From contig CAYSXY010000037.1 of assembly GCA_964435165.1 (NCBI GenBank), positions 1-20,884 on the forward strand: a stretch of 20,884 nucleotides of DNA. Direction: 5' to 3'. Under the pieces are notes generated by a model. That model worked only from the letters and a program-made list of their open reading frames with translations, did not search any database and was not told the origin of the DNA. Below, one piece after another: positions 14,734 through 20,884 of this stretch; the first letter of the stretch is position 1, and every line of letters starts with the position of its first letter. The stretch comes from CAYSXY01 sp964435165. GTDB lineage: Bacteria > Pseudomonadota > Alphaproteobacteria > Rickettsiales > RI-342. A program made the position numbers and the translations under genes.

Positions 14734-15693
14734 TTACGCTGCTTTTTTACTGTCTAAGGCATCGCGAAGCCCTTGGACAGCGGCCACGGACTTGTCAAAC
14801 ATGGCTTGTTCATCATCATTCAATTCAATCTCGATGATTTTTTCGACGCCACCACTACCAATCACCACGGGTACACCAACATATATATCGCTGACTCCAT
14901 ATTGACCTTCCAGATAGGCTGCACAGGGCAGCACACGTTTTTTATCTTTCAGGTAGGATTCCGCCATTTGTATGGCACTGGCCGCCGGCGCATAATAGGC
15001 TGAACCATTTTTCAGCAGCCCAACAATTTCGGCGCCGCCATCACGCGTTCGCTGAACAATAGCATCGAGTTCCTCTTGTTCAATCCACCCCATCTTCACG
15101 AGGTCCGGTAGTGGAATACCGCCAACCGTTGAGTAACGCACCAATGGAACCATCGTATCACCATGACCACCCAGAACGAATGCCGTGACATCTTCAACCG
15201 ACACGCCAAATTCATCAGCCAGGAACCAGCGGAAGCGGGCCGAATCCAGAACGCCAGCCATGCCAACCACCTTATTGGGGGCAAAACCGGTGACATCTTT
15301 CATCACCAGCACCATGGCATCCAACGGGTTGGTAATGACGATGACAAAGGCATCCGGGGCATATTGTTTAATATTCTCACCCACATCGGTGATGATTTTG
15401 GTATTGATATCGAGCAAATCATCGCGGCTCATGCCTGGTTTGCGAGGCACGCCGGCCGTCACAATCACCACATCTGCTCCGGCGATCTGGCTGTAATCAT
15501 TCGCACCCTGAATATTGGCATCTTTTTTCTCGACCGGCGTACTTTGGCAAATATCCAGCCCCTTCCCCTGAGGCATATCGTCGACAATATCAAAAAGCAC
15601 GACATCACCCAGCTCTTTTAATGCCGCCAAATGCGCTAATGTTCCGCCGATCATTCCGGCACCAATGAGGGCAATTTTATTACGTGCTGGCAT
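14734..15693 (-). CDS. mdh: Malate dehydrogenase (NAD+, lactate-dehydrogenase-like type)
   Basis: Mdh oxidises malate to oxaloacetate with NAD+. The dinucleotide motif is IGAGMIGGTLAHLAA. Numbering from the upstream TTG, the substrate-binding arginines are Arg86 and Arg92 in GVPRKPGMSRDD and Arg155 in LDSARFR, and the catalytic pair is Asp152 and His179 (GGHGDT). Three arginines with R86 rather than Gln mark a malate, not lactate, enzyme. I chose ATG 15693: AAGGGGA lies 6 bases upstream, whereas the in-frame TTG at 15699 overlaps the ribosome-site spacing. The 319-residue product is of standard length. It heads the mdh-sucCDAB-lpd block. Confidence 0.96.
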   Translation of the reverse strand: MPARNKIALIGAGMIGGTLAHLAALKELGDVVLFDIVDDMPQGKGLDICQSTPVEKKDANIQGANDYSQIAGADVVIVTAGVPRKPGMSRDDLLDINTKIITDVGENIKQYAPDAFVIVITNPLDAMVLVMKDVTGFAPNKVVGMAGVLDSARFRWFLADEFGVSVEDVTAFVLGGHGDTMVPLVRYSTVGGIPLPDLVKMGWIEQEELDAIVQRTRDGGAEIVGLLKNGSAYYAPAASAIQMAESYLKDKKRVLPCAAYLEGQYGVSDIYVGVPVVIGSGGVEKIIEIELNDDEQAMFDKSVAAVQGLRDALDSKKAA

Positions 15694-15734
15694 GGTCAAT
15701 CCCCTTTATTTTACTGTTTCAGTATGTCTAGCTG

Positions 15735-15764
15735 GTTCTATCGCGAGAGCAGCAACAAAGTCAA
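15735..15764 (-). promoter_or_regulatory. Candidate sigma-70-type promoter for mdh
   Basis: On the minus strand TTGACT (15764-15759) is followed 18 bases later by TAGAAC (15740-15735), 5/6 and 4/6 matches to -35 and -10, about 40 bp before the mdh ATG. It is the best match I found in the rho-mdh gap. This is a motif match only. Confidence 0.35.
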
Positions 15765-15803
15765 ATGTTGCCATGTTTAGCAATATTACCTGAATGACAC
15801 TGG

Positions 15804-17069
15804 CTACATTCCGCCACCGGATGGATTCATCAACTCGAAAAATTCCTCGTTGGTTTTGGATTTACGCAGCTTCTCCAACAAGAATTCCATTGCCTCGACC
15901 GTCCCCATCGGGTTGAGGATACGACGAAGCACCCATAGCTTGGTCAAGGTTGCTTTATCGATCAGCAAATCTTCTTTCCGCGTGCCGGACTTATTAATAT
16001 CGATGGCCGGGTAGACACGCTTGTCAGAAATTTTACGATCTAAGACAATTTCCGAGTTACCTGTGCCTTTAAATTCCTCGAAGATGACTTCATCCATGCG
16101 CGAACCGGTTTCGATCAAGGCCGTGCCGATAATGGTCAATGATCCGCCATGTTCGATATTACGTGCCGCGCCGAAAAAGCGCTTGGGCCGTTGCAGGGCA
16201 TTGGCATCGACACCACCGGTTAGTACTTTTCCTGATGACGGTACTACCGTGTTGTATGCACGCGCCAAACGCGTAATCGAATCAAGCAAAATCACGACAT
16301 CACGTTTATGCTCGACCAGACGCTTGGCTTTTTCGATCACCATCTCCGATAATTGTACGTGACGGTTAGCCGGTTCATCAAAGGTGGAGCTCACGACTTC
16401 GCCATCGACTGAGCGCTGCATATCGGTGACTTCCTCCGGCCGTTCGTCGATCAGTAAGACAATCAGATAGACTTCCGGATTATTGGTGGTGATCGCCTTG
16501 GCAATATTTTGAAGCAGCACCGTTTTACCCGTTCTTGGTGGGGCAACAATCAAGGCACGCTGACCTTTTCCCATCGGTGCCACCATGTCAATAATACGAG
16601 TGCTGAAATCTTTTTCCCCCGCCAGTTCCATTTTGAGTTTTTCTTCCGGATAAAGCGGCGTGAGGTTATCAAAAATCACTTTCTTTCGCGCTTTTTCCGG
16701 ATCTTCAAAATTGATGTTATTGATTTTGGAAATTGCAAAATAGCGCTCATTATTTTTGGGTGAACGTAATTCACCGTCAATACTGTCACCGGTACGCAAA
16801 TTAAATTTACGAATCATGGTTGGGGAGACATAAATATCATCCGGCCCAGGGAGGTAATTCGCCTCAGGTGAGCGCAAAAAACCAAACCCGTCCTGCATGA
16901 CATCCAATACGCCTTCGCCATAAATCGTCTCACCTTCGAGTGCCATGTTTTTCAGGATAGCAAAAATCATATCCTGCTTGAGCATTGCGCTGGCATTTTC
17001 TACGTTATTTTCATTGGCTAACGCTAACAGTTCGTCCGGCGTTTTCAGTTTTAGGTCGTGCAATTTCAT
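15804..17069 (-). CDS. rho: Transcription termination factor Rho
   Basis: Rho is the hexameric RNA-dependent ATPase that terminates transcription. The N-terminal helix bundle (LHDLKLKTPDELLALA) and the RNA-binding cold-shock-like domain with RNP1 GFGFLR (61-66) come first. Then the RecA-fold ATPase: Walker A PPRTGKT (177-183), Walker B VILLD (259-263), the Q-loop LTGGVDAN (283-290) and the R-loop KGTGNSE (334-340). At 421 residues there is no long insertion of the kind seen in some high-GC lineages. The 259-bp leader upstream (to the hemJ stop) is gene-free and contains the hairpin at 17141-17159 and a long pyrimidine tract, compatible with self-regulation. The start site lacks a strong Shine-Dalgarno match. 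Confidence 0.97.
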   Translation of the reverse strand: MKLHDLKLKTPDELLALANENNVENASAMLKQDMIFAILKNMALEGETIYGEGVLDVMQDGFGFLRSPEANYLPGPDDIYVSPTMIRKFNLRTGDSIDGELRSPKNNERYFAISKINNINFEDPEKARKKVIFDNLTPLYPEEKLKMELAGEKDFSTRIIDMVAPMGKGQRALIVAPPRTGKTVLLQNIAKAITTNNPEVYLIVLLIDERPEEVTDMQRSVDGEVVSSTFDEPANRHVQLSEMVIEKAKRLVEHKRDVVILLDSITRLARAYNTVVPSSGKVLTGGVDANALQRPKRFFGAARNIEHGGSLTIIGTALIETGSRMDEVIFEEFKGTGNSEIVLDRKISDKRVYPAIDINKSGTRKEDLLIDKATLTKLWVLRRILNPMGTVEAMEFLLEKLRKSKTNEEFFELMNPSGGGM

Positions 17070-17140
17070 GGGTATATCAACTTGAATAAAAAGGAAAAAT
17101 TAAAAAGAAGAGCTTGAGAGTGATGCCGCTTGCAACATGG

Positions 17141-17159
17141 GTTCAGAGACAATCTGAAC
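17141..17159. promoter_or_regulatory. Hairpin in the rho leader
   Basis: GTTCAGA (17141-17147) and TCTGAAC (17153-17159) pair around GACAA, about 70 bp upstream of the rho ATG. A T- and C-rich stretch follows on the minus strand. Rho of E. coli attenuates its own leader; a similar role here is an inference. Confidence 0.35.
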
Positions 17160-17328
17160 ATATCCAAGGATGGGTATTATGTTACCTGCGGTAAAAAATG
17201 GCTTCCACCAAGACGTTAGAGAAAAAACGTTACAAAAGATTGAATCCAGCCATCTCTTCGCTCTTTATCGAAAGAATAGTTCAAGGTCAACCATTTATCT
17301 TGATTTTCCCTTGCCGCGAAACTGATGT

Positions 17329-17763
17329 TCAAAATGGTTTGAATACCGCAAGGAAGGTAATGAGCAGAAATAAGACCGTCGCCGTTTCATTCAGCCATTT
17401 ATAAAAACGCGGTGTGCGCGTATTTTGATCTCGCTCAAATTGCTTGCGGATGCGCGCCAACCAACCATGATAACCGACCAGAAGAAACAGCAATGTCAAT
17501 TTGGCATGAAGCCAGCCTGATGTTGCGAGATCGTGATATTTCATCAGAATGAGACCGAACACAAATGTCAGAATCATGGCCGGGGTGGTAATGGCGCGGA
17601 GCAGGCGTCGTTCCATCACCTTGAATAATTCGGATGGCTCCGACCCTGCAGTTACACCGGCATGATAGACATACAGCCGCGGCAGATAAAACAGGCCCGC
17701 CATCCAGACAGTGAAGGAAACAATATGTGCCCATTTGAGCCAGAAATAAGGATTGTCAAGCAC
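17329..17763 (-). CDS. hemJ: Protoporphyrinogen oxidase HemJ
   Basis: HemJ is the integral-membrane protoporphyrinogen IX oxidase found in bacteria lacking HemG/HemY. It has about 144 residues and four predicted membrane helices. The N-terminal signature W-A-H-I-x5-W-x-AGLFYLPRLYVYH (helix 1 and its edge), the cluster RRLLRAITTPAMI and the final WLNETATVLFLLITFLAVFKPF are family hallmarks. It starts at a GTG at 17763 without a strong ribosome site. The stop is followed by the gene-free rho leader. It sits beside hemH and hemE, one of three haem genes in a row; I see no hemG or hemY within the window. Confidence 0.9.
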   Translation of the reverse strand: MLDNPYFWLKWAHIVSFTVWMAGLFYLPRLYVYHAGVTAGSEPSELFKVMERRLLRAITTPAMILTFVFGLILMKYHDLATSGWLHAKLTLLFLLVGYHGWLARIRKQFERDQNTRTPRFYKWLNETATVLFLLITFLAVFKPF

Positions 17764-17863
17764 AACCGTGATTCATGATTTGTGATTACTGGCCGCACTA
17801 TAAGCATGCGAAATACGTTGGAGCAAGCTGTTAATCTTAGCCTTCGGCGCGATGATTGAGCCC

Positions 17864-18922
17864 TTAACTAGAGCAGGGGCAACATTTCCATGAGGTCGGA
17901 CATAATCGCACCGGCTCTGATTGATCCGTGTAGGGGGCAGTCATGTTATCATCCCAACTAACCGCCGCCCGGCAGGCGGCTGCCATGCTTTGGATATAGG
18001 CCTGCTCCACCCCGAGCGCCGGAATGCGTGTATAATGCGGCACGCCATGCTCATCTGCCAGTTCTTTATATTCAATATCAAGTTCGACCAGGGTTTCGGA
18101 ATGTTCGGAAACAAAGGCAATGGGAACGACCATCAGCGCTTTGTTTTCTTTTCCAGCCTCGATAATTTCATCATCGGTGCTGGGGCCGATCCATGGAAGT
18201 GGCCCTACCTTACTTTGATAGCAGACACGCCAGTCATCATGGGTGATGCCTTGCTTTGCCATAACATCCATCACCCCTTTGGCGGTTTGCTCCACCTGCC
18301 ATTGATACGGATCCCCTTTGGCGACGACTTTTTTCGGCAGGCCATGAGCAGAGAATAAGATACGGGGTGCTTTCTCCTCTGTTGCCTGTTGCTTCAATTG
18401 TTCAGCAATCAAATTGGCATGGCTTTGAAGAAAATCATGAGCGGTGGGATAACAGCAGACCGTGACCGTCGGGCAGGAAAAATCCTCTTTTTCTGCCACA
18501 CGCTGCCATTGCTGCACGGAAGAGCCGGTAGTGGTGGTAGAAAATTGCGGATAGAGCGGCAGCAAAATCACCTTATCCGGATTATAGGATTTTACCTCTC
18601 TGACGACATCTTCCGTCATCGGGTGCCAGTAGCGCATACAGATAAAGGGCTTATATTCATGCTCTTGATCGCCAAGCGCCAGGCTCAGCGCACTGGCCTG
18701 AGATTCGGTGAGCGATAAGAGCGGCGACCCGCCACCGAGATTGGCATAGATCTCCTGTGCCACCGGGGCTCGACGGCTGGAAATGAAGCGCGCCAACAAA
18801 AAGCGCACCGGATTAGGTGCGCCAATGATAGCCTTATCATTAAACAGATTGAACAGGAACGGTTGCACCGACTCCGGCACATCCGGCCCTCCCAGATTAA
18901 ACAAAATGATGGCGATTTTCAT
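17864..18922 (-). CDS. hemH: Ferrochelatase with cysteine-rich C-terminus
   Basis: HemH inserts Fe2+ into protoporphyrin IX, the last step of haem synthesis. The core is canonical: NLGGPD near the N-terminus, LPLYPQFSTTTTGS, the catalytic His193 in FSAHGLPKK, and VSEHSETLVELD with Glu276. The chain is 352 residues. Its last 12 residues form LCPTSWKCCPC with Cys at 341, 347, 348 and 350. Such C-terminal cysteines occur in ferrochelatases that bind a [2Fe-2S] cluster, including the animal enzymes and some alphaproteobacterial ones, so cluster binding is a reasonable inference. I find no sign of frameshift in the tail. GGGGATA precedes the ATG. It lies 52 bp downstream of hemE and 100 bp upstream of hemJ, likely one haem operon. 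Confidence 0.96.
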   Translation of the reverse strand: MKIAIILFNLGGPDVPESVQPFLFNLFNDKAIIGAPNPVRFLLARFISSRRAPVAQEIYANLGGGSPLLSLTESQASALSLALGDQEHEYKPFICMRYWHPMTEDVVREVKSYNPDKVILLPLYPQFSTTTTGSSVQQWQRVAEKEDFSCPTVTVCCYPTAHDFLQSHANLIAEQLKQQATEEKAPRILFSAHGLPKKVVAKGDPYQWQVEQTAKGVMDVMAKQGITHDDWRVCYQSKVGPLPWIGPSTDDEIIEAGKENKALMVVPIAFVSEHSETLVELDIEYKELADEHGVPHYTRIPALGVEQAYIQSMAAACRAAVSWDDNMTAPYTDQSEPVRLCPTSWKCCPCSS

Positions 18923-18974
18923 GGCTGCTTATCCCCTGTGTAACAACTCTATTGATAATATGAAGACCCATAGA

Positions 18975-20006
18975 TTAACTTGATGCGTCGCGCACTCGCT
19001 CCACCACCGCCGCCACATTTTCTGGTGGTGTGTATTGAATGACCCCATGCCCCAGATTGAAAATCAGGCGGCGTGAGTTAGCTATTTCCAAGAGTTGATC
19101 AGTCTCACGCAAGGCACTATCCACATCATAGGCCAGTAAGACCGGATCAAGGTTTCCCTGCAGAATCACGGACTCCGGATAGGCTTTCGCCGCCCAGCGG
19201 ATGGGCGTGAATTGATCAATGCCGATCGCGGCGACGTCTGTTTCCTCTGCATAGGCCGGGCCCATCACACCCGCGCCTTTGGGAAAGCCGATGATAGGAA
19301 TGGAAGGGTGGTGGCGGCGCAACTGCTGAATAATCTGCTGGGCCGGTTTGGTCACCCAGCGCTGAAAACTATGCGGCGGCACAATGCCTGCCCAGGAATC
19401 GAACAGTTGAATGACCTCTGCACCGGCATCACATTGGTGCACCAAATAATCAGCAACGGCTTCGGTCAGCAGGGAAATCAACTGGTCAAACCATGACGGT
19501 TCAGCCGCCATTAAGCGCCGTGTTTCTGAAAAGTCCCGACTGCCGCCACCTTCAATCATGTAACAGGCCAAGGTGAAAGGAGCCCCGGCAAAGCCAATCA
19601 GTGCTGTTTCACTTGGCAAGGACTGGTAGATACGCTTCACCGTGTCATAGACAGGGGCCAAATGGGTGTGAAGGGCTGCCACACTTAACTGATTGAGTGC
19701 TGATGCATCGCGCACGGGGACAAGTTTCGGGCCTTCGCCTTTGACAAAGGTCACATCGACACCCAGCGCATCGGGTATCACCAATATGTCAGAGAAAAGA
19801 ATGGCGGCATCAAAGCCATAGCGCCTGATAGGCTGCAGGGTCACTTCCGTTGCTAATTCAGGATTATAGCAGAGGCTGAGGAAATTTGGCACATTTTGAC
19901 GAATCTTATTATATTCCGGTAAATAGCGCCCTGCCTGTCGCATCATCCAGATGGGTGGGGGGGAGGTGTCTGTCTTTCCATACATGTAATCCGTGAAAAA
20001 AGTCAT
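18975..20006 (-). CDS. hemE: Uroporphyrinogen III decarboxylase
   Basis: HemE removes four carboxyl groups from uroporphyrinogen III to give coproporphyrinogen III without a cofactor. The signature PPIWMMRQAGRYLPEY is at residues 17-32 (Arg23 and Arg27 bind substrate carboxyls), and the catalytic Asp73 is in ILFSDILVIP. GFAGAPFTLACYMIEGGGS follows mid-protein, and GNLDPVLL and NLGHGVIQYTPPE close the barrel. The length of 343 residues is standard. ATG 20006 has GAGGA upstream at a rather long spacing. It is transcribed leftward, away from the gene-free region at 20007-20585. An identical position, hemE flanking oriC, is known in Caulobacter and Rickettsia. Confidence 0.97.
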   Translation of the reverse strand: MTFFTDYMYGKTDTSPPPIWMMRQAGRYLPEYNKIRQNVPNFLSLCYNPELATEVTLQPIRRYGFDAAILFSDILVIPDALGVDVTFVKGEGPKLVPVRDASALNQLSVAALHTHLAPVYDTVKRIYQSLPSETALIGFAGAPFTLACYMIEGGGSRDFSETRRLMAAEPSWFDQLISLLTEAVADYLVHQCDAGAEVIQLFDSWAGIVPPHSFQRWVTKPAQQIIQQLRRHHPSIPIIGFPKGAGVMGPAYAEETDVAAIGIDQFTPIRWAAKAYPESVILQGNLDPVLLAYDVDSALRETDQLLEIANSRRLIFNLGHGVIQYTPPENVAAVVERVRDASS

Positions 20007-20093
20007 TAGCTATATTACTATCCTCTGTTGCTATTCTTACCTAGCCCGCCTTTGTTCTGATGGCGATCTTTTTTCTTCAACATCTGTTCTGCA

Positions 20094-20108
20094 TTAATTC
20101 TGTGTTAA
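20094..20108. promoter_or_regulatory. CtrA-type binding site (TTAA-N7-TTAA)
   Basis: Both TTAA half-sites match the CtrA consensus with the exact 7-base spacer, 88 bp upstream of the hemE ATG and 4 bp from the nearest DnaA-box-like site. In Caulobacter CtrA binds such sites in oriC to block replication in swarmer cells. Presence of CtrA in this organism is assumed, not seen. Confidence 0.5.
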
Positions 20109-20112
20109 ATAT

Positions 20113-20121
20113 TTATCCATA
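20113..20121 (+). promoter_or_regulatory. DnaA box candidate (TTATCCATA)
   Basis: One mismatch (position 8) to TTATCCACA. It lies between the CtrA-type site and the AT-rich tract, a position where DnaA would act on a neighbouring unwinding element. Confidence 0.5.
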
Positions 20122-20129
20122 AGATTCCT

Positions 20130-20172
20130 TTCCAATCAAAAATAAAATTTAAAAATAAAGTAGTATATTGTT
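20130..20172. other. AT-rich tract (candidate DNA unwinding element)
   Basis: Almost wholly A and T (blocks such as AAAAATAAAATTTAAAAATAAA), the longest such run in the gap. It directly follows the DnaA-box-like site and a GATTC sequence. The unwinding role is inferred from composition. Confidence 0.4.
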
Positions 20173-20230
20173 GGGTGCCTGAATGATGGGGGTAACTCAC
20201 TTCTTCACATGTTATGGCTGTGCATTGATC

Positions 20231-20251
20231 TTATCCCCTCGTTAGGGATAA
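20231..20251. repeat. Perfect TTATCCC/GGGATAA inverted repeat inside putative oriC
   Basis: Arms at 20231-20237 and 20245-20251 are exact reverse complements around 7 bases. Each arm is also part of a 2-mismatch DnaA-box-like sequence, so two DnaA molecules facing each other could bind here. Confidence 0.45.
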
Positions 20252-20501
20252 TGCTGCGGATAGATGTCTGGAAAACCGTCTGACACTAATGCTTAGTACC
20301 GGGTAATCCTTATTATTTTACATGGTCACTATGCCTTTCCGATGAGGACATCTCATGCAGAATAATGCGGAAAAGTATGGTATATCTGTGTTATCCCATC
20401 CTGTGGATTTATCTTGCTGAGCCGGGACAGAGGGCAGGAGAAGAAAAGGGAAAATGGGGACAATCATTCCCGCTTCCCTTATCATCAGTAGGACATCACC
20501 A

Positions 20502-20533
20502 CTATCCACATGCTGTGGCTTATCTGTGGATGA
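20502..20533. promoter_or_regulatory. Cluster of three DnaA-box-like sites
   Basis: CTATCCACA (20502-20510), TGTGGCTTA (20514-20522) and TGTGGATGA (20525-20533); the first and third have one mismatch to the DnaA box, the middle one two. Close packing in alternating orientation is typical of an origin's DnaA assembly region. Confidence 0.5.
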
Positions 20534-20585
20534 ACCATATAAAATATTGCAGCAGAGAGAGATTGCCCTATAGAGTGGCAGAAGT

Positions 20586-20670
20586 GCGGATGTGGCGGAA
20601 CTGGTAGACGCGCTGGATTTAGGTTCCAGTGCCGCAAGGCGTGGAGGTTCGAGTCCTCTCATCCGCACCA
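20586..20670 (+). tRNA. tRNA-Leu (anticodon TAG), CCA encoded
   Basis: Acceptor arms GCGGATG and CATCCGC pair perfectly, followed by discriminator A and CCA. The D-arm has TGGTAGAC, anticodon stem CTGGA/TCCAG encloses loop TTTAGGT (anticodon TAG, reading CUA), a long variable arm follows, and the T-arm has GGTTCGAGTCC. Length is 85 with CCA. It is the first gene to the right of the putative origin and points away from it. A box-like cluster ends about 50 bp upstream, so its promoter probably overlaps the origin region. It is a different isoacceptor from the tRNA-Leu(CAA) at the other end of the window. Confidence 0.96.
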
Positions 20671-20735
20671 TCCTTCGCACTTCGTGCTACGCCTGGCGCA
20701 TCCGTCCGGCGAAGTTCCTAGGGAACGAAGACGTG
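20671..20735. repeat. Palindrome-rich tract downstream of tRNA-Leu(TAG)
   Basis: Short hairpins follow the CCA end: GCAC/GTGC (20677-20687) and GTTCC-TAG-GGAAC (20714-20726), with CGTC and GACG as a possible outer stem of the latter (20703-20732). It is GC-rich compared with the origin region. A transcription stop for the tRNA or a mobile palindromic element are both possible. The remaining 20736-20884 shows no gene. Confidence 0.4.
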
Positions 20736-20842
20736 GCAGTCAGGGATAGCGAGATTAGAGCGGTCCTACCCGACAAAGCACAAAGTACGAAGACGGGCTA
20801 ATAGGGATTAGCTATGATGGTCCAATTTCTTTTTGGGGCTGG

Positions 20843-20865
20843 CATAGATGTTTGAAACATTTATG
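20843..20865. repeat. Imperfect 23-bp palindrome at the right edge
   Basis: CATAGATGTTT (20843-20853) and AAACATTTATG (20855-20865) are reverse complements with one mismatch around a single G. It may be an operator for a gene starting outside the window. Confidence 0.35.
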
Positions 20866-20884
20866 TTGGCGAGATGAGACTAAA

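Larger units (their letters stand above)
20007..20585. other. Putative chromosomal replication origin (oriC) upstream of hemE
   Basis: This 579-bp stretch has no credible gene. It contains a perfect TTAA-N7-TTAA (20094-20108, the CtrA-binding consensus), next to TTATCCATA (20113-20121, one mismatch to the DnaA box TTATCCACA) and a GATTC site (20123-20127). An A/T-dominated tract follows (about 20130-20172), a plausible unwinding element. Further boxes cluster at 20231-20263 (TTATCCCCT, TAGGGATAA, TGCGGATAG, two mismatches each), at 20402-20410 (TGTGGATTT, two mismatches) and at 20502-20533 (CTATCCACA and TGTGGATGA, one mismatch each, with TGTGGCTTA between). Location beside hemE, outward-running core genes and this site mix all point to an origin. 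No exact consensus box is present, so the call rests on clustering and context. Confidence 0.65.

Noticed and set aside
20318..20680. 120-codon minus-strand frame through the putative origin and tRNA-Leu(TAG)
   Set aside because: It begins within the tRNA antisense and covers the DnaA-box-like cluster; the first residues are the familiar tRNA-derived RMRGLEPPRL artefact.
1..20884. CRISPR array, rRNA genes, or a complete toxin-antitoxin or defence operon
   Set aside because: No regularly spaced repeats, no rRNA-like sequence, and no paired toxin/antitoxin frames were found; the only defence-like gene is the partial nuclease at the left edge.

Overview
The window looks like a piece of an alphaproteobacterial chromosome flanking a replication origin. 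The basis is gene content and order. The cluster aroE-coaE-dnaQ, the TCA-cycle operon mdh-(small gene)-sucC-sucD-sucA-(GNAT)-sucB-lpd, then rho, and the haem genes hemJ-hemH-hemE lie in a row on the minus strand. A non-coding, AT-rich region with DnaA-box-like sites sits just upstream of hemE. An oriC next to hemE is the arrangement known from Caulobacter and Rickettsia. A perfect TTAA-N7-TTAA (CtrA-type) site in the same gap fits a CtrA-encoding lineage. Genus and species cannot be told from the sequence alone.

Layout. Positions 1-2170 are accessory and mosaic: the 3' part of a PD-(D/E)XK restriction-type nuclease gene, a serine recombinase that has lost its DNA-binding end, a charged coiled-coil fragment that may come from a mobilisation protein (minus strand), and the last third of a YihY/BrkB membrane protein. 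This debris ends against tRNA-Leu(CAA). A 12-bp copy of the tRNA 3' end lies 188 bp beyond the tRNA, as expected of an integration site. Positions 2297-4465 hold dnaQ, coaE and aroE as a tight, overlapping operon. Positions 4615-5523 hold a FemAB-like acyltransferase, and 5587-5790 hold a small membrane protein on the plus strand. Positions 5800-15693 hold the TCA-cycle block. Positions 15804-20006 hold rho, hemJ, hemH and hemE. Positions 20007-20585 are the putative oriC, followed by tRNA-Leu(TAG) on the plus strand and a palindrome-rich tail.

How the genes work together. Mdh, SucCD and the 2-oxoglutarate dehydrogenase complex (SucA E1, SucB E2, Lpd E3) cover the 2-oxoglutarate to succinate and malate to oxaloacetate steps of the TCA cycle. 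HemE, HemH and HemJ are late haem enzymes (uroporphyrinogen decarboxylase, ferrochelatase, protoporphyrinogen oxidase). DnaQ proofreads DNA replication, CoaE makes coenzyme A (used by SucAB and SucCD), and AroE is a shikimate-pathway enzyme. All core genes except the small membrane gene at 5587 run on the minus strand. They would therefore be transcribed away from the proposed origin, co-directionally with replication.

Most worth a second look: the hemE-proximal origin with a CtrA-type site beside a DnaA box and an AT-rich tract; the tRNA-Leu(CAA) integration scar; a GNAT gene nested between sucA and sucB and apparently coupled to sucA translation; a strong hairpin just upstream of the sucA start; and a cysteine-rich tail on ferrochelatase. 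I saw no CRISPR array, rRNA, or complete new defence system. The left-edge nuclease may belong to a restriction-modification system that continues outside the window.
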